Position numbers and translations under genes: made by a program. Source: an uncultured Pirellulaceae bacterium (lineage in GTDB: Bacteria; Planctomycetota; Planctomycetia; Pirellulales; Pirellulaceae). From it: DNA of 64,000 bases. Every line of letters begins with the position of its first letter. The first letter of the stretch is position 1. Location: the NCBI GenBank assembly GCA_937929805.1, contig CALFUT010000009.1, forward strand, positions 1 to 64,000, written 5' to 3'. Below the pieces are notes generated by a model that saw only the letters and a list, made by a program, of their open reading frames with translations, ran no database searches and had not been told where the DNA came from. Of the stretch, positions 18,373-28,140 are shown in pieces.

Positions 18373-20304
18373 TTAGTCGTCTTTAACTTCGAACTCGGCG
18401 TCGATCGCGTCGTCGTCACCACCGCCAGCGGTGGCTCCTGCGGTTGCGGCCTCGGGCGTTTCACCCGCTTCGCCTGCGCCGTCATTGTTCTCGTACATCG
18501 CTTTGCTAAGTGCGTGCGATGCTTGTTCCAATTCACTGACGGCCGACTTGATCGCGTCAACGTCGTCCGACTCGTTCGCCTCGCGGACCTTTTTGATCGC
18601 AGCTTCCAAAGGCTCTTTGTCACTGTCCTGCAACTTGTCTTTGTGCTCCGCGATCAGCTTTTCCATCTGGTAGCACATGGTCTCGCCTTGGTTTCGGGCG
18701 GTGACCAGTTCGAACTGCTTGCGATCCTCTTCCGCGTTTAGTTCCGCGTCGGCCTGCATTTTCTGGATTTCTTCTTCCGAAAGACCTGAGGACTCGTTGA
18801 TCTCAACATTAGCCTCTTTGCCGGTTCCCAGATCCTTGGCCGAGACGTTCAGAATACCGTTCTGATCGATGTCGAACTTCACCTCGATTTGAGGCACGCC
18901 TCGCGGAGCCGGAGGCACACCCGTTAGATCGAACTTGCCAAGCAAGCGGTTGCTGTTGGCCATTTTGCGTTCACCTTGGAACACTTGGATGGTCACAGCC
19001 GTCTGATTGTCGGCGGCGGTACTGAAAGTTTGCTTCTTTTCGGTCGGAATGGTCGTGTTACGCTCAACCAAGGCAGTCATGACGCCACCTTCGGTTTCGA
19101 TTCCAAGAGTCAGTGGCGTCACATCCAACAGCAGCACATCTTTACGATCACCAGAAAGGACGGAGCCTTGGATGGCTGCACCGACGGCAACAACTTCGTC
19201 TGGGTTGACGCCTTGGTGAGGATCTTTGCCAAAAACTTCTTTGACCGCTTCACGTACTTTTGGGACTCGGGTTGAGCCACCGACCAGCACAATTTCGTCG
19301 ATGTCAGAAGGAGAAAGCTTTGCGTCCTTGAGCGCCTGCTTGACGGGAATCTTGCAACGTTCGACCAATTCGTCGATCAATTCTTCGAATTTGGCACGAG
19401 TGATGTTCATCTGCAAGTGTTTTGGCCCAGAAGCATCGGCCGTGATAAACGGCAGGTTGATGTCGGACGCCTGAGCGGTACTGAGTTCCTTTTTGGCTTT
19501 CTCGCACGCTTCTTGCAACCGTTGAAGCGCCATCGTGTCATCACGAAGATCGACACTGTTGGCTTTTTTGAATTCATCCGCGACGTAGTTGATCAGAACT
19601 TCGTCAAAGTCGTCGCCGCCAAGGTGAGTGTCACCGCTGGTGCTGATGACTTCGAAGACCTTCATGCCGTCGTCGTCGTTCAATTCCAGCACAGAAACGT
19701 CAAACGTTCCTCCGCCCAGATCAAACACGACGATCTTTTGTTCTTTTTTCCCCTTGTCCAGACCGTATGCCATTGCCGCGGCGGTTGGCTCATTGATGAT
19801 GCGGGCAACTTCAAGGCCCGCGATTTGACCGGCGTCCTTGGTGGCCTGCCGCTGAGCGTCGTTGAAGTATGCCGGAACCGTGATCACGGCCTTGTTAACC
19901 TTGTGGCCAAGGTAGGATTCGGCTGCTTCCTTGAGTTTGCGAAGTGTTTTGGCTGAGATCTCCTGCGGAGTATGCTCGTCTTCGCCAACGCCGATTTTCA
20001 CGTACTCGTCGGCCGCGCCTTTGACTTGGTAGGGAACCATTTTCTCTTCCGAAGCCACTTCGTTGTGTCGACGGCCCATGAAACGCTTGGCCGAGTAAAC
20101 CGTGCGCGTCGGGTTGGTGACCCGCTGGTTTCGGGCAGGAGCGCCAACGATTGTGTCTCCGGAGTCGGTGAAAGCAACGACGGATGGAGTCGTGCGTTCG
20201 CCTTCCTGGTTCGGGATTACTGTCGGCTCGCTACCGTCCATGACGGCAACCACCGAGTTGGTTGTACCAAGATCAATGCCGATAATTTTTTCGCCTTGAG
20301 CCAC
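18373..20304 (-). CDS. dnaK: chaperone protein DnaK (Hsp70)
   Basis: A 643-residue Hsp70. It has the N-terminal ATPase motif [16 protein letters not shown], the second phosphate motif [14 protein letters not shown], the [13 protein letters not shown] adenosine motif, the interdomain linker [15 protein letters not shown], and an acidic tail ending DAEFEVKDD. It folds client proteins with DnaJ and GrpE and hands aggregates to ClpB; neither dnaJ nor grpE is in this window. The start is GTG at 20304, preceded by AGGAG at a spacing of seven bases. The upstream 457-base spacer probably holds its promoter. Confidence 0.97.
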   Translation of the reverse strand: MAQGEKIIGIDLGTTNSVVAVMDGSEPTVIPNQEGERTTPSVVAFTDSGDTIVGAPARNQRVTNPTRTVYSAKRFMGRRHNEVASEEKMVPYQVKGAADEYVKIGVGEDEHTPQEISAKTLRKLKEAAESYLGHKVNKAVITVPAYFNDAQRQATKDAGQIAGLEVARIINEPTAAAMAYGLDKGKKEQKIVVFDLGGGTFDVSVLELNDDDGMKVFEVISTSGDTHLGGDDFDEVLINYVADEFKKANSVDLRDDTMALQRLQEACEKAKKELSTAQASDINLPFITADASGPKHLQMNITRAKFEELIDELVERCKIPVKQALKDAKLSPSDIDEIVLVGGSTRVPKVREAVKEVFGKDPHQGVNPDEVVAVGAAIQGSVLSGDRKDVLLLDVTPLTLGIETEGGVMTALVERNTTIPTEKKQTFSTAADNQTAVTIQVFQGERKMANSNRLLGKFDLTGVPPAPRGVPQIEVKFDIDQNGILNVSAKDLGTGKEANVEINESSGLSEEEIQKMQADAELNAEEDRKQFELVTARNQGETMCYQMEKLIAEHKDKLQDSDKEPLEAAIKKVREANESDDVDAIKSAVSELEQASHALSKAMYENNDGAGEAGETPEAATAGATAGGGDDDAIDAEFEVKDD

Positions 20305-20761
20305 AATTGCTCTCCTGTTTTTCTACTGCTGGTTTGGATTGCCACGCCGACGCGATCGCGTCTTTTGGTTTTTTCCGCGGACTGCCGGTCCGACAGGCGG
20401 GGAGTGACTGAGCCTCCAAATTGCAAAGGTCGTGCCAAATGCTGGAAACTTGTTAGCGCGACAGAAATTGGGGAAAACCAGTGATATTTGGTTCGGCAAG
20501 ACGGGCCAACGCTGGTATTGGCTGACAATTTGGCACCGGCGGGGAAGACCGGTTTGGCAAGAATAAAGCCAGAGATCCTGAGTCGCACGGGTCAGAGAAC
20601 CGGCGTGCGGCTGGACACTGCGTGCGGAAGCATCGAGACATGCAACGTTCGAGTGGCCGAGATTGTTGGGCGTCGGGCCACCAGAACGATTGCAAATAAA
20701 CGGCCGGAGGTGACGTTGGGCCGTAAAACCGATTGTCACCTTGGGAAAAACAGAAGAACGA
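20305..20761. other. spacer upstream of dnaK
   Basis: This spacer of 457 bases lies between the FHA gene and dnaK. It should contain the dnaK promoter. I could not assign boxes with confidence, and no CIRCE repeat was found. The frames through it lack start context and are not supported as genes. Confidence 0.4.
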
Positions 20762-21160
20762 CTACTTCTTGTCCTTCTTTTTCAAACCTGCTCGTTCGAG
20801 CAATGACTCGTTGAGGATTTCCTCGATCTGATCGTCCTGTGGCGGAGTCCCGTAGGCTCCAAGATCAGCCGGATCGTAATGTAACTCGTATTGATGCTTG
20901 GCGATGGTGACGATCACGTTCGGATCAATCCGCTTGCGAAAGTTGGCCATGAGCTTCTTGCCCGAGACCTTCACTCCATTACGAGACCGCAAATCCTTGA
21001 TGAACCAATAGCCCTCTTCGATTTCCAACAGGCAATGGTGCCCGGAAACGTTTCCGAAATCGAGCACGATGTCGTTGCTGTCTCGACGGCCAACACGAAG
21101 TCGTTTTTTTAGTAGCGGGATGGGGTCGCCGCCACCCAGTGGAACAAGTTCGCCAAACAT
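20762..21160 (-). CDS. FHA-domain protein
   Basis: A 132-residue protein made almost entirely of one forkhead-associated domain, which binds phosphothreonine peptides. It shows RVGRRDSNDIVL (the GR strand), SGHHCLLE (the Ser-x-x-His motif) and RSRNGVKVSGKK (the Asn-Gly turn). The C-terminus is lysine-rich. It is probably a small cytoplasmic adaptor in Ser/Thr kinase signalling, which planctomycetes use widely. No kinase is adjacent. It is divergent from the radical SAM gene at 21275. Confidence 0.88.
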   Translation of the reverse strand: MFGELVPLGGGDPIPLLKKRLRVGRRDSNDIVLDFGNVSGHHCLLEIEEGYWFIKDLRSRNGVKVSGKKLMANFRKRIDPNVIVTIAKHQYELHYDPADLGAYGTPPQDDQIEEILNESLLERAGLKKKDKK

Positions 21161-21220
21161 GGAGATTTCACTTTCGAGGAGATTACGCTAAAAAGATAAT
21201 GATCATTCGAGGTCGACCGG

Positions 21221-21226
21221 TATAAT
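21221..21226 (+). promoter_or_regulatory. possible -10 box of the yhcC-like gene
   Basis: A perfect TATAAT lies 49 bases before the ATG at 21275. No good -35 hexamer is found at the expected distance, so this is only a candidate. Confidence 0.3.
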
Positions 21227-21274
21227 ATTGGAAGAATTCGTCGCCCTAATCGTTCAATTTACGCCCTTGGTGCC

Positions 21275-22255
21275 ATGTCGTCAAATAAATTTGCTGTCCA
21301 CCACCGCTCCGAAATGGACTGGCGAGCCGAAGGGTTGCGTTATTTCGGATATAGCTATTATTTGAAGCAGATTTTCGGGCACCGGGTCCAGCGAGTCAGC
21401 TTGGACGCCGGTTTTACCTGCCCAAACGTAGACGGGACAGTTGCTTTGGGGGGCTGCACATTTTGCGATAATCGAAGCTTCAGCCCCAGCCGCCGGTTGC
21501 CTCGAATTAATATCATGGACCAGCTAGAAGACGGAATGTCCCGGCTGAAGCGTCGATACAAGTGCAACCATTTCATGGCGTATTTTCAACCTGCCACGAA
21601 TACTTACGCACCGGTTGATGTGCTGCGTCCGCTGTTTGAGCAAGCGATCACTCATCCGGACGTCGTCGCGTTGGCGATTGGAACTAGGCAGGATTGCGTG
21701 CCCAATGACGTGTTAGATTTGCTAGAAGAGCTAGGCCAGAAAGTGCCGTTGACGGTCGAGTACGGGCTGCAAACGATTCATGACAAGTCACTTGAGTGGA
21801 TGAATCGAGGACACTTGTACGATTCGTTTGAAGACGCGATGGAACGCAGCGTTGGGCGTGGCTTCGAGTTATGTGCTCATATCATGCTGGGTTTGCCAGG
21901 AGAGACGCACGCAGACATGATGGCGACAGCCAAAGCGGTGGCGGATTCCGATCTGGACGCCGTAAAAATTCACAACTTGTACGCCGTGGAAAATACTCCG
22001 ATGGCGGCTCAGGTTCGCAGTGGTGAAGTGGTCCTGATGGAACGCGATGAGTACGTGTCGACGCTTGTTGATTTCTTGGAAGTGCTGCCACCATCGATGG
22101 TGGTCGAGCGAATTAGTGGCGAAGCACCGGGCGACTTTTTCATCGGCCCGCAGTGGTGTCTGGACAAACAGGGCGTCTTGAAAGCGGTCAAGGAAGAATT
22201 CGAGCGACGGGATTCGTGGCAGGGCAGCAAGTACGCCGGCGCGGTCGAAGCTTAA
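21275..22255 (+). CDS. yhcC: TIGR01212-type radical SAM protein (YhcC-like)
   Basis: A 326-residue radical SAM protein of the YhcC group. The iron-sulfur ligands are in CPNVDGTVALGGCTFC (C-x11-C-x2-C, about residues 49-64). This spacing is characteristic of the group and differs from the usual C-x3-C-x2-C. The domains continue with EYGLQTIHDKSLEWMNRGH and HIMLGLPGETHADMM, the SAM-binding part. The cellular reaction is not established to my knowledge. The gene stands alone, with tRNA-Cys downstream. Confidence 0.88.
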   Translation: MSSNKFAVHHRSEMDWRAEGLRYFGYSYYLKQIFGHRVQRVSLDAGFTCPNVDGTVALGGCTFCDNRSFSPSRRLPRINIMDQLEDGMSRLKRRYKCNHFMAYFQPATNTYAPVDVLRPLFEQAITHPDVVALAIGTRQDCVPNDVLDLLEELGQKVPLTVEYGLQTIHDKSLEWMNRGHLYDSFEDAMERSVGRGFELCAHIMLGLPGETHADMMATAKAVADSDLDAVKIHNLYAVENTPMAAQVRSGEVVLMERDEYVSTLVDFLEVLPPSMVVERISGEAPGDFFIGPQWCLDKQGVLKAVKEEFERRDSWQGSKYAGAVEA

Positions 22256-22519
22256 GATGGACCCATTTCCCGGCTGAGGTCCGGAGCCGGTCGAGTTCCT
22301 ATTAAAGTTTGTCGCCCATGAGGCCGAATCTTGTTGTACCGGTTATTGCTGGCGTTTGACGGGCAAAAAGATTGCGTGAACTACGCATTTTCCCGTCGCC
22401 ACTTGACCGTTAAAATCCGTTCGCTTATCGTCTGGTGGATAGTTAACAGGTTCTAGCGTCGTTGAAATTGGTTCGAATTCGTTCTGAACGATTGTCGGCC
22501 GGAACCAACAAAAAAATAT

Positions 22520-22591
22520 GGCGTCGTGGCCAAGTGGCTAAGGCAGCGGATTGCAAATCCGCCATCGCGGGTTCGACTCCCGCCGACGCCT
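22520..22591 (+). tRNA. tRNA-Cys (anticodon GCA)
   Basis: The cloverleaf can be folded by eye. The acceptor GGCGTCG pairs with CGACGCC, with discriminator T. The D arm is GCCA...GGC, the anticodon arm GCGGA TTGCAAA TCCGC with anticodon GCA, and the T arm GCGGG TTCGACT CCCGC. The discriminator U and anticodon GCA fit cysteine. CCA is not encoded. A terminator follows directly. Confidence 0.96.
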
Positions 22592-22596
22592 CTTTG

Positions 22597-22635
22597 AAAA
22601 AGGGCTTCCTGATGATTTCAGGAGGCCCTTTTTTG
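22597..22635 (+). terminator. intrinsic terminator after tRNA-Cys
   Basis: AAAAAGGGC...TCCTGA pairs with TCAGGA..GCCCTTTTTT around a short loop, giving a strong stem with a T-run six bases after the tRNA. Confidence 0.9.
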
Positions 22636-22791
22636 TTTGCCCGGTACGCTCGAACTTCTGCTTGAGCGATCTTCGCTAAGCCAGTTTTACGATTAGCCGG
22701 CAGGCGACAGCGATTTTGCATGAGATGAGACAACTCGGTCACCTGCCGGCTCGTCGTTAAACGATTTCGACCCGCTGCCCGCCGCGCTTTG

Positions 22792-24024
22792 TCATGGGGC
22801 GAGGACTTGGATCTTTGACGAGCCCACTTCGCTCTGCAAATCGCTGCCAGCCAGAATCAGATCAACCAATTTGTTCAGGTTGGCTTGACGGCACTCGACT
22901 TCCACTTGTTGGTCCAACGTGTCGCGATGTGACGGATCGTAGATCAACTCTCGACCAGTTTGCCGAGCGATGGCGTTGAGGATTTGAAGCCGAGTGGCAG
23001 AAGTTTTCAATGTGAAACGGATGTTCTTCGCATCGGGTGTCTTGATCTGGTTTCGGCGAATCAAAAATGACTTGGCCGCGTATAGCTTGTCCGGCGAGCC
23101 CGACATGCGGACTCGTTCGCGAGAAACTTGGGCCTTCACGTCGGGAAACTTCTGTTTCAAGGTCGCTTTCAAGATGTCCGAACCACCCACGTCCCGAGGT
23201 GCTCGGATGAACTCGATCTTACCACGGCTTGGCGGCTCGAACTGCAACAGTTTCAAAACGCCAGAATCTGTTTTGCTTTTTGAAAGCCATTGTCCAAAAC
23301 CGACTGCGATGATACCGGCTTGTTGGCTAGAGGTTAGCGGCGGCAGCGAACCCGGCTCCCACAGATCGTGAGCGATTTGCTCCACGCCTTCGATCTTGAT
23401 CTTGCCTTCTTCGGCAATCGATTCCAGTATTTCGCGCGGGCGTGAAAGCATGTCCCACTGAAGGCGATTGGCCGGCTTGGCACTGACGTGAGGAATGTCG
23501 TGCCACATGATCGGTAGCGCGTGTGCGGTCGCCGTTGGTCCGATGTAGATCAAGTCATCCAACTGACACATGCCGACGTTCAACTCGCTGGCGACGTCCA
23601 ACAGCAGCTGCTCGATCGTCACGTTGGCTCGTTGGATGTTGACCTTCAAATGTGGATCGATTCGCCGGTCGATGAAGATCGCAAACTGATTGGCAGTCGC
23701 GAACGCTCGAATGCGTTGTGCCAGCGGGGCTTGAGTCCAAGAAACGGAAACAGGTTTCTTCAAACGTAAATTCAGCTTTTTACCTGTCAAAATTAGAGGT
23801 TGGTCAGTCTCGGACAATCCGGAGCTTTGGGCGGCCAGCACCAACGGAGCGTACGCCAGCCACAATGCGGTGCTGATTATGACGGCCACGCGGATCGTGT
23901 GTTTCAGGCAGGGATTCACGCAGGTGAATTGGCGTGAGGCGACCGTTTGTAGGGCTCGCGTTGAGGATTTGGCCCTTTTTCGCGAGGGCTTTCGATCTGA
24001 TGGATTGCTTCTCAAATGCCCCAT
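22792..24024 (-). CDS. exported protein with secretin/TonB (STN)-like short domains
   Basis: A 410-residue protein of uncertain function. A long basic N-terminal stretch precedes a hydrophobic signal or anchor (about residues 46-65, VAVIISTALWLAYAPLVLAA). The mature part has two regions resembling the STN domain of secretins and TonB receptors: about residues 95-150 (IRAFATANQFAIFIDRRI) and about 345-410 (LQILNAIARQTGRELIYDP). It has no beta-barrel. It probably acts in the periplasm. It is divergent from the TPR protein at 24204 and is not next to the secretin at 52434-55583. Confidence 0.55.
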   Translation of the reverse strand: MGHLRSNPSDRKPSRKRAKSSTRALQTVASRQFTCVNPCLKHTIRVAVIISTALWLAYAPLVLAAQSSGLSETDQPLILTGKKLNLRLKKPVSVSWTQAPLAQRIRAFATANQFAIFIDRRIDPHLKVNIQRANVTIEQLLLDVASELNVGMCQLDDLIYIGPTATAHALPIMWHDIPHVSAKPANRLQWDMLSRPREILESIAEEGKIKIEGVEQIAHDLWEPGSLPPLTSSQQAGIIAVGFGQWLSKSKTDSGVLKLLQFEPPSRGKIEFIRAPRDVGGSDILKATLKQKFPDVKAQVSRERVRMSGSPDKLYAAKSFLIRRNQIKTPDAKNIRFTLKTSATRLQILNAIARQTGRELIYDPSHRDTLDQQVEVECRQANLNKLVDLILAGSDLQSEVGSSKIQVLAP

Positions 24025-24203
24025 TCCCTATATCCGTTAAGGTTTGAAATCGCCGACGTCTAATTGAACAAAAATGCTTGCGATGCGTTTGAGTTTACTC
24101 GAATCATCGTTGTTGGTCCGAGGGGCGGCAACTAGACTGTCTGCTCAAAGGCCCAGACGGCCGCGACGGACCCACACGCAACTGTTTACAACTTTGGAAC
24201 TTT

Positions 24204-24866
24204 ATGTCGGACGACTTTATCCGATATCCGATGCTGGAAGTTTTCTACCAGCAATATCTCGCCAGCGAACACACGGCTGATTTTATTCAGTCGGTGTCCA
24301 GTTGCTATGGCGTGGGTAGCCTAGAGCGTTTGGCTCGGTACGGCCAATGCATGTCTCGAAGAGCGGCCGTGTTAGCGATTGGTTTCCTTGGAGATTTTTC
24401 GTGCAATGAAACGCTTGGGCGAGCATTGATTGACGATGATCGTTGCGTTCGCATGTTGGCTGACAACGGCATGAGAGAGATCTGGCCGCGGCAGGGAACA
24501 CCGGGGCAACAAAGTGGTTTGAAGCGACTGTATCGTCTGAATGCCACCGACCGCACGGAAGAGGCGATTGAGTTAGCCAGCAGTCTGATTTTCGAGAATC
24601 ACGAGCTTGGGGAAGCGTGGAATCAGCGGGCGATTGCTTTCTGTTCCGAGGGCGATTTCATGAGTGCGATCGAAGATTGCAAAGAAGCGTTGAATTGCAA
24701 TCGATTCCATTTCCCGGCCGCGATGGGGTTGGCTCATTGTTGCCTGCAAATGAACGATTTGAATTCCGCGTTGGAAGGCTTTCGATTGGCGTTGCGGATC
24801 AACCCTGATCTGGAAGGCGTTCGCAACCAGATTCGCCACCTTGAGCGAACTCGGGAAGACATCTAG
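24204..24866 (+). CDS. TPR protein with HEAT-like N-terminal half
   Basis: A 220-residue protein without signal peptide. The first half (about 45-90) has HEAT-like segments (SRRAAVLAIGFLGDFSCNETLGRAL). The second half has about three tetratricopeptide repeats (GEAWNQRAIAFCSEGDFMSA, MGLAHCCLQMNDLNSALEGF). Both are protein-binding scaffolds. The partner is unknown. The stop codon TAG lies inside the first bases of a decayed repeat element. Confidence 0.75.
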   Translation: MSDDFIRYPMLEVFYQQYLASEHTADFIQSVSSCYGVGSLERLARYGQCMSRRAAVLAIGFLGDFSCNETLGRALIDDDRCVRMLADNGMREIWPRQGTPGQQSGLKRLYRLNATDRTEEAIELASSLIFENHELGEAWNQRAIAFCSEGDFMSAIEDCKEALNCNRFHFPAAMGLAHCCLQMNDLNSALEGFRLALRINPDLEGVRNQIRHLERTREDI

Positions 24867-25041
24867 CGGGAACGCGTTGGTTTTTTGGTTCCACAGTCGT
24901 TCTGAAGTGGCATGTCAGTCTAAGCGCGCCGTCGGCCTGAGCCGTTGGGAATCAATTGCTCGACCATCCACGTGGGGCAGACGGAGACTTCCACTCGCAA
25001 GCATCGGTTCGGCTAAGCCAAAGTAACGCTGTCCAAGTAGT
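24863..25041 (+). repeat. decayed copy (C) of the stop-codon-associated inverted-repeat element
   Basis: This element keeps the block order GCTCGACCATCC, GGGGCAGACGGAG and AAGCATCGGTT, and the right end AACGCTGTCCAAGTAG. The left end CTAGCGGGAACGCG is weakened but recognisable against CTAGTTGGACAGCGCC. The left end overlaps the TAG stop of the TPR gene, and the orientation matches that gene. Confidence 0.65.
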
Positions 25042-25114
25042 CGGTTCGTGCCCGAATATTTGCTAAGATGGCGGTCCGAACGAACTTTGCTGATCTTTGG
25101 GAAGGAGCTAATCC

Positions 25115-26281
25115 GTGCTTCGATTGATGTGCTTGATATTGATCGCTGCGTTTTCAGCGGGGCAGATGAGTCCAGCTTTGACCGCGCAGGAAACTAAACA
25201 AGAAACGGAATCGTCCGCCATGCCGGTTGCCTTGCCTGAACTTGGTGCTCGCCTGTCTGCTGAACAGGTTTCTGCGTTTGCAAAATTGGCTTTGGCCAAC
25301 ATCCACACGGAATACCCCAACAAACCGGGCAACGTTGTTTGGGACGAGGCGTCTGTAAGGACACCCAGAGCGATGCATCCGGCTTTCTACGGATGTTTCG
25401 ATTGGCACAGCAGTGTCCATGGTCATTGGATGCTTGTTCGGTTGCTCAAGGATTATCCTGATCATCCGATGCAGGCCGAAATCCGTCAGAAGTTGGCTGA
25501 GAATTTGACGGCCGAGAACTTAAAAAAGGAAGCGGATCACTTTCGCGAGAAGCACAACCGCATGTTTGAGCGAATGTATGGATGGGCGTGGTTGCTGCGT
25601 TTGGCGGCCGAGTTGGAAACTTGGGACGACACTCAGGGGCAGGAGTGGCGCGAGTCGATTCGGCCGCTTGAGGAATTACTGGTCGAGAACATTTTCGCCT
25701 ATCTGCCTAATTTGACGTGGCCAATTCGGACGGGCGTTCACCAAGACCTTGCGTTCGCGTTGGGACAAGAGCTGGATTACGCTCGCGTGATGAAAAACGG
25801 AAAGCTTGCTGAGCTAATCCAGCAACGCGCGAAAGAATATTACGTTGGTGATACCGACTATCCGACCAAGTACGAGCCATCGGGGCAGGATTTTTTCTCG
25901 TCGTGTTTGAACGAGGCCGATTTGATGCGGCGTGTGCTCACGCAAGCAGAATTTGTTGATTGGTTGGATGCCTATCTTCCCGGTTTGAAACGGGGCGAAG
26001 GAGGGAATCTGCTGACGCCCGTGACAGTCAGTGATGTGACAGACGGATACATCGTGCATTTGGCTGGATTGAATCTTTCTCGGGCATGGTGCATGAAGGG
26101 GATCGCTGCTGCATTGCCCGACGGTGACGCTCGCAAGGATTTGCTTCATGCTTCTGCTGCGGCCCACGCGAAAAAAGGGTTCGGGTACGTTTTCAGCGGT
26201 CATTACGAGGGTGATCACTGGCTGGCAACCTTCGCGATCTATCTTCAAGCCGGGGTGGGCGTTAACGAGAACCGCCGCTGA
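25115..26281 (+). CDS. exported DUF2891 protein
   Basis: A 388-residue protein with a signal peptide (LILIAAFSAGQMSPALTAQ). The rest matches the DUF2891 family: HPAFYGCFDWHSSVHGHWMLVRLLK, AWLLRLAAELETW, and RTGVHQDLAFALGQELDYAR. The His/Trp-rich motif and helical repeats suggest an (alpha/alpha) toroid fold seen in glycan-active enzymes, but no activity is established. The start is GTG at 25115, preceded by GGAAGGAG. It stands alone before the FKBP isomerase gene. Confidence 0.8.
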   Translation: MLRLMCLILIAAFSAGQMSPALTAQETKQETESSAMPVALPELGARLSAEQVSAFAKLALANIHTEYPNKPGNVVWDEASVRTPRAMHPAFYGCFDWHSSVHGHWMLVRLLKDYPDHPMQAEIRQKLAENLTAENLKKEADHFREKHNRMFERMYGWAWLLRLAAELETWDDTQGQEWRESIRPLEELLVENIFAYLPNLTWPIRTGVHQDLAFALGQELDYARVMKNGKLAELIQQRAKEYYVGDTDYPTKYEPSGQDFFSSCLNEADLMRRVLTQAEFVDWLDAYLPGLKRGEGGNLLTPVTVSDVTDGYIVHLAGLNLSRAWCMKGIAAALPDGDARKDLLHASAAAHAKKGFGYVFSGHYEGDHWLATFAIYLQAGVGVNENRR

Positions 26282-26495
26282 GTCTTTTGCCCGGAATCGA
26301 TGCAAATCACGTATCAGGCCGATTAATCGGAACCGTTTCGGCGTGTGAGTGTTGAATCAGTGGCGGAATCAACGCTGGTCGCTAGTTGACTGGTATCCCA
26401 TTTGGTTCTGCATCCTTATAATTCATTGCCCAGTTGGCGGAATGCCGACAGAACAAGTAAACCGATTCTCGGCTTTAATGAAAAGAGCTATTTCA

Positions 26496-27425
26496 ATGTC
26501 ACGTTTGATTGTCGTTCCGATTGGCTGCATGCTGGTCGCATCGTTTGTGTTGTCGTTCGGCGTCGGTCAATTGACCGCTCAAGCACCCGCCACTGCTCAA
26601 GCAGCACCCCAGCCTGCTCAAGGTTCAGCTACTCAGGGCTCCGATGCGAAAGCTGCCGGTCAAGCCACACCGGTTGTCCCAACGGCGACGGTGGAAGAAG
26701 AGCCAGATCCTGAAACGCTGGCTGCCAAGGCCAGCTACATCCTTGGATACAACACGGCCAAAAAAATGGTGACCGATCTTGGTCGTCAGGGAATTGATGT
26801 CAACAAAGAGCAGATGCTGGTCGGTATTCAAAACGCCATGGGTGAAATGCCCAGCAAGTATTCCCCGGCAGAAGTGAAGACGATTCTGGGTGCATACCAA
26901 AAGTTGTTGCAGAAGCAACAGCAGGCGAAAATGGAGAAAGAATCCACTGAGAATAAAGCTGCCGGCGAAGCGTATCAGAAAGAGTTCGCGGCAAAGGAAG
27001 GCGTGAAGAAGATCGACAACGGGATTCAGTACGTGGTCGTCAAAGCCGGTGACGGGGAAGCTCTTGATCCAGCCGAGAAGGTCATGGTTCACTACACCGG
27101 AAAGTTTACTGACGGGACCATTTTCGATACGTCGCTCGAGCCGAAACGCGGTCGCCCGGTGGCTCCCGTTCCAATGGCGGTTTCCGGCGCACGGTTGATT
27201 CCTGCGTTCGGTCAGGTTCTTCCACTGATGAAAGTTGGAAGCAAGTGGGAAGTCTGCATCCCGGCAGCGCAGGCCTATGGAGTTCGCGGTTCTGGTCCGA
27301 GAGGCCCAATTGGTCCCAACGAGACACTCGTTTTTGAAATTGAGGTCTTGGAGAAAGTCAAAGCACCAGCAGCGAAAGTTGTGAACCCAGCAGCAGCCGA
27401 AAAGGCGGGATCTGCCGCGAAGTAG
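26496..27425 (+). CDS. exported FKBP-type peptidyl-prolyl isomerase
   Basis: About 309 residues. It starts with a signal peptide (MSRLIVVPIGCMLVASFVLSF...LTAQA) and an alanine/proline/glutamine-rich linker. An FKBP_N dimerisation region follows (SYILGYNTAKKMVTDLGRQG). The FKBP catalytic domain runs from about residue 185 (NGIQYVVVKAGDGE, VMVHYTGKFTDGTIFDTS, WEVCIPAAQAYGVRG, TLVFEIEVLE). The C-terminus is lysine- and alanine-rich. It probably folds envelope proteins in the periplasm, like FkpA. The ATG at 26496 is preferred because GAAAAGAG precedes it; an in-frame ATG lies six codons upstream. Confidence 0.88.
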   Translation: MSRLIVVPIGCMLVASFVLSFGVGQLTAQAPATAQAAPQPAQGSATQGSDAKAAGQATPVVPTATVEEEPDPETLAAKASYILGYNTAKKMVTDLGRQGIDVNKEQMLVGIQNAMGEMPSKYSPAEVKTILGAYQKLLQKQQQAKMEKESTENKAAGEAYQKEFAAKEGVKKIDNGIQYVVVKAGDGEALDPAEKVMVHYTGKFTDGTIFDTSLEPKRGRPVAPVPMAVSGARLIPAFGQVLPLMKVGSKWEVCIPAAQAYGVRGSGPRGPIGPNETLVFEIEVLEKVKAPAAKVVNPAAAEKAGSAAK

Positions 27426-27451
27426 ATTCTCGGTAAACTCGCTTGAACGAA

Positions 27452-28087
27452 CTAACCAACTAATAGGCGATCGAGGTGCCCGTGAAGCACTTCGATCGCT
27501 TTTTTGTTTTCGCCCCCGCCCGGTACGATCAGATCCGCGTGATCCTTGCTCGGTTCGACGAATTCGAAAAACATCGGTCGGACCGTCAGGTGATACTGAC
27601 TTAACACGGATCCGATATCACGGCCCCGTTCTTCGCAATCGCGTAGGATTCTTCTGGACAAACAAATGTCCATCGGCACGTCGACAAAAACTCTCAGGTC
27701 CAACTGCTTTCGCAGCCAAGGATCGTGCAGAATCAAAATCCCTTCGACGATCAGAACCCGAGCCGATTGCATGGTCACGGTTTGGTCACTGCGGTTGTGA
27801 ATGGCGTAGTCGTACTGTGGTACTTCGATGGCCCGCCCCGCTTGCAGCTCATGCAGATGCTGCGTCATCAAATCGTGCTCGAACGCCGACGGGTGGTCGT
27901 AGTTGATCTGGTTTCGCTGTTCGAACGTCAGATCGTCTCGCCGCCGGTAGTAGCTGTCCTCGTGCAAGATCGCGATGTCGTTCGCCGATCGATTAGCCCG
28001 GACGCGTTCGTGCAGTTGCCGCGCGAGGGAGCTTTTTCCGGCTCCAGAGGCACCGGCGATCCCAATGATGGTGGTGGTAGCGGACAT
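27452..28087 (-). CDS. udk: uridine kinase
   Basis: A 211-residue P-loop kinase that phosphorylates uridine and cytidine for pyrimidine salvage. It has Walker A GASGAGKS near the N-terminus, HEDSYYRRRDDL, NYDHPSAFEHDLM, and VEGILILHDPWLR, all typical of Udk. The upp gene at the other end of the window serves the same salvage route. It is divergent from the HExxH protein gene; the two starts are about 54 bases apart, so they may share a promoter region. Confidence 0.95.
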   Translation of the reverse strand: MSATTTIIGIAGASGAGKSSLARQLHERVRANRSANDIAILHEDSYYRRRDDLTFEQRNQINYDHPSAFEHDLMTQHLHELQAGRAIEVPQYDYAIHNRSDQTVTMQSARVLIVEGILILHDPWLRKQLDLRVFVDVPMDICLSRRILRDCEERGRDIGSVLSQYHLTVRPMFFEFVEPSKDHADLIVPGGGENKKAIEVLHGHLDRLLVG

Positions 28088-28140
28088 GATCGTGCTGGAT
28101 GGATTCAGGTCAGTTGAGTTTCAATTGCCGACACGAGATA

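Noticed and set aside
18016-20761. CIRCE operator near clpB or dnaK
   Set aside because: I looked for the TTAGCACTC/GAGTGCTAA inverted repeat in both spacers and did not see it.
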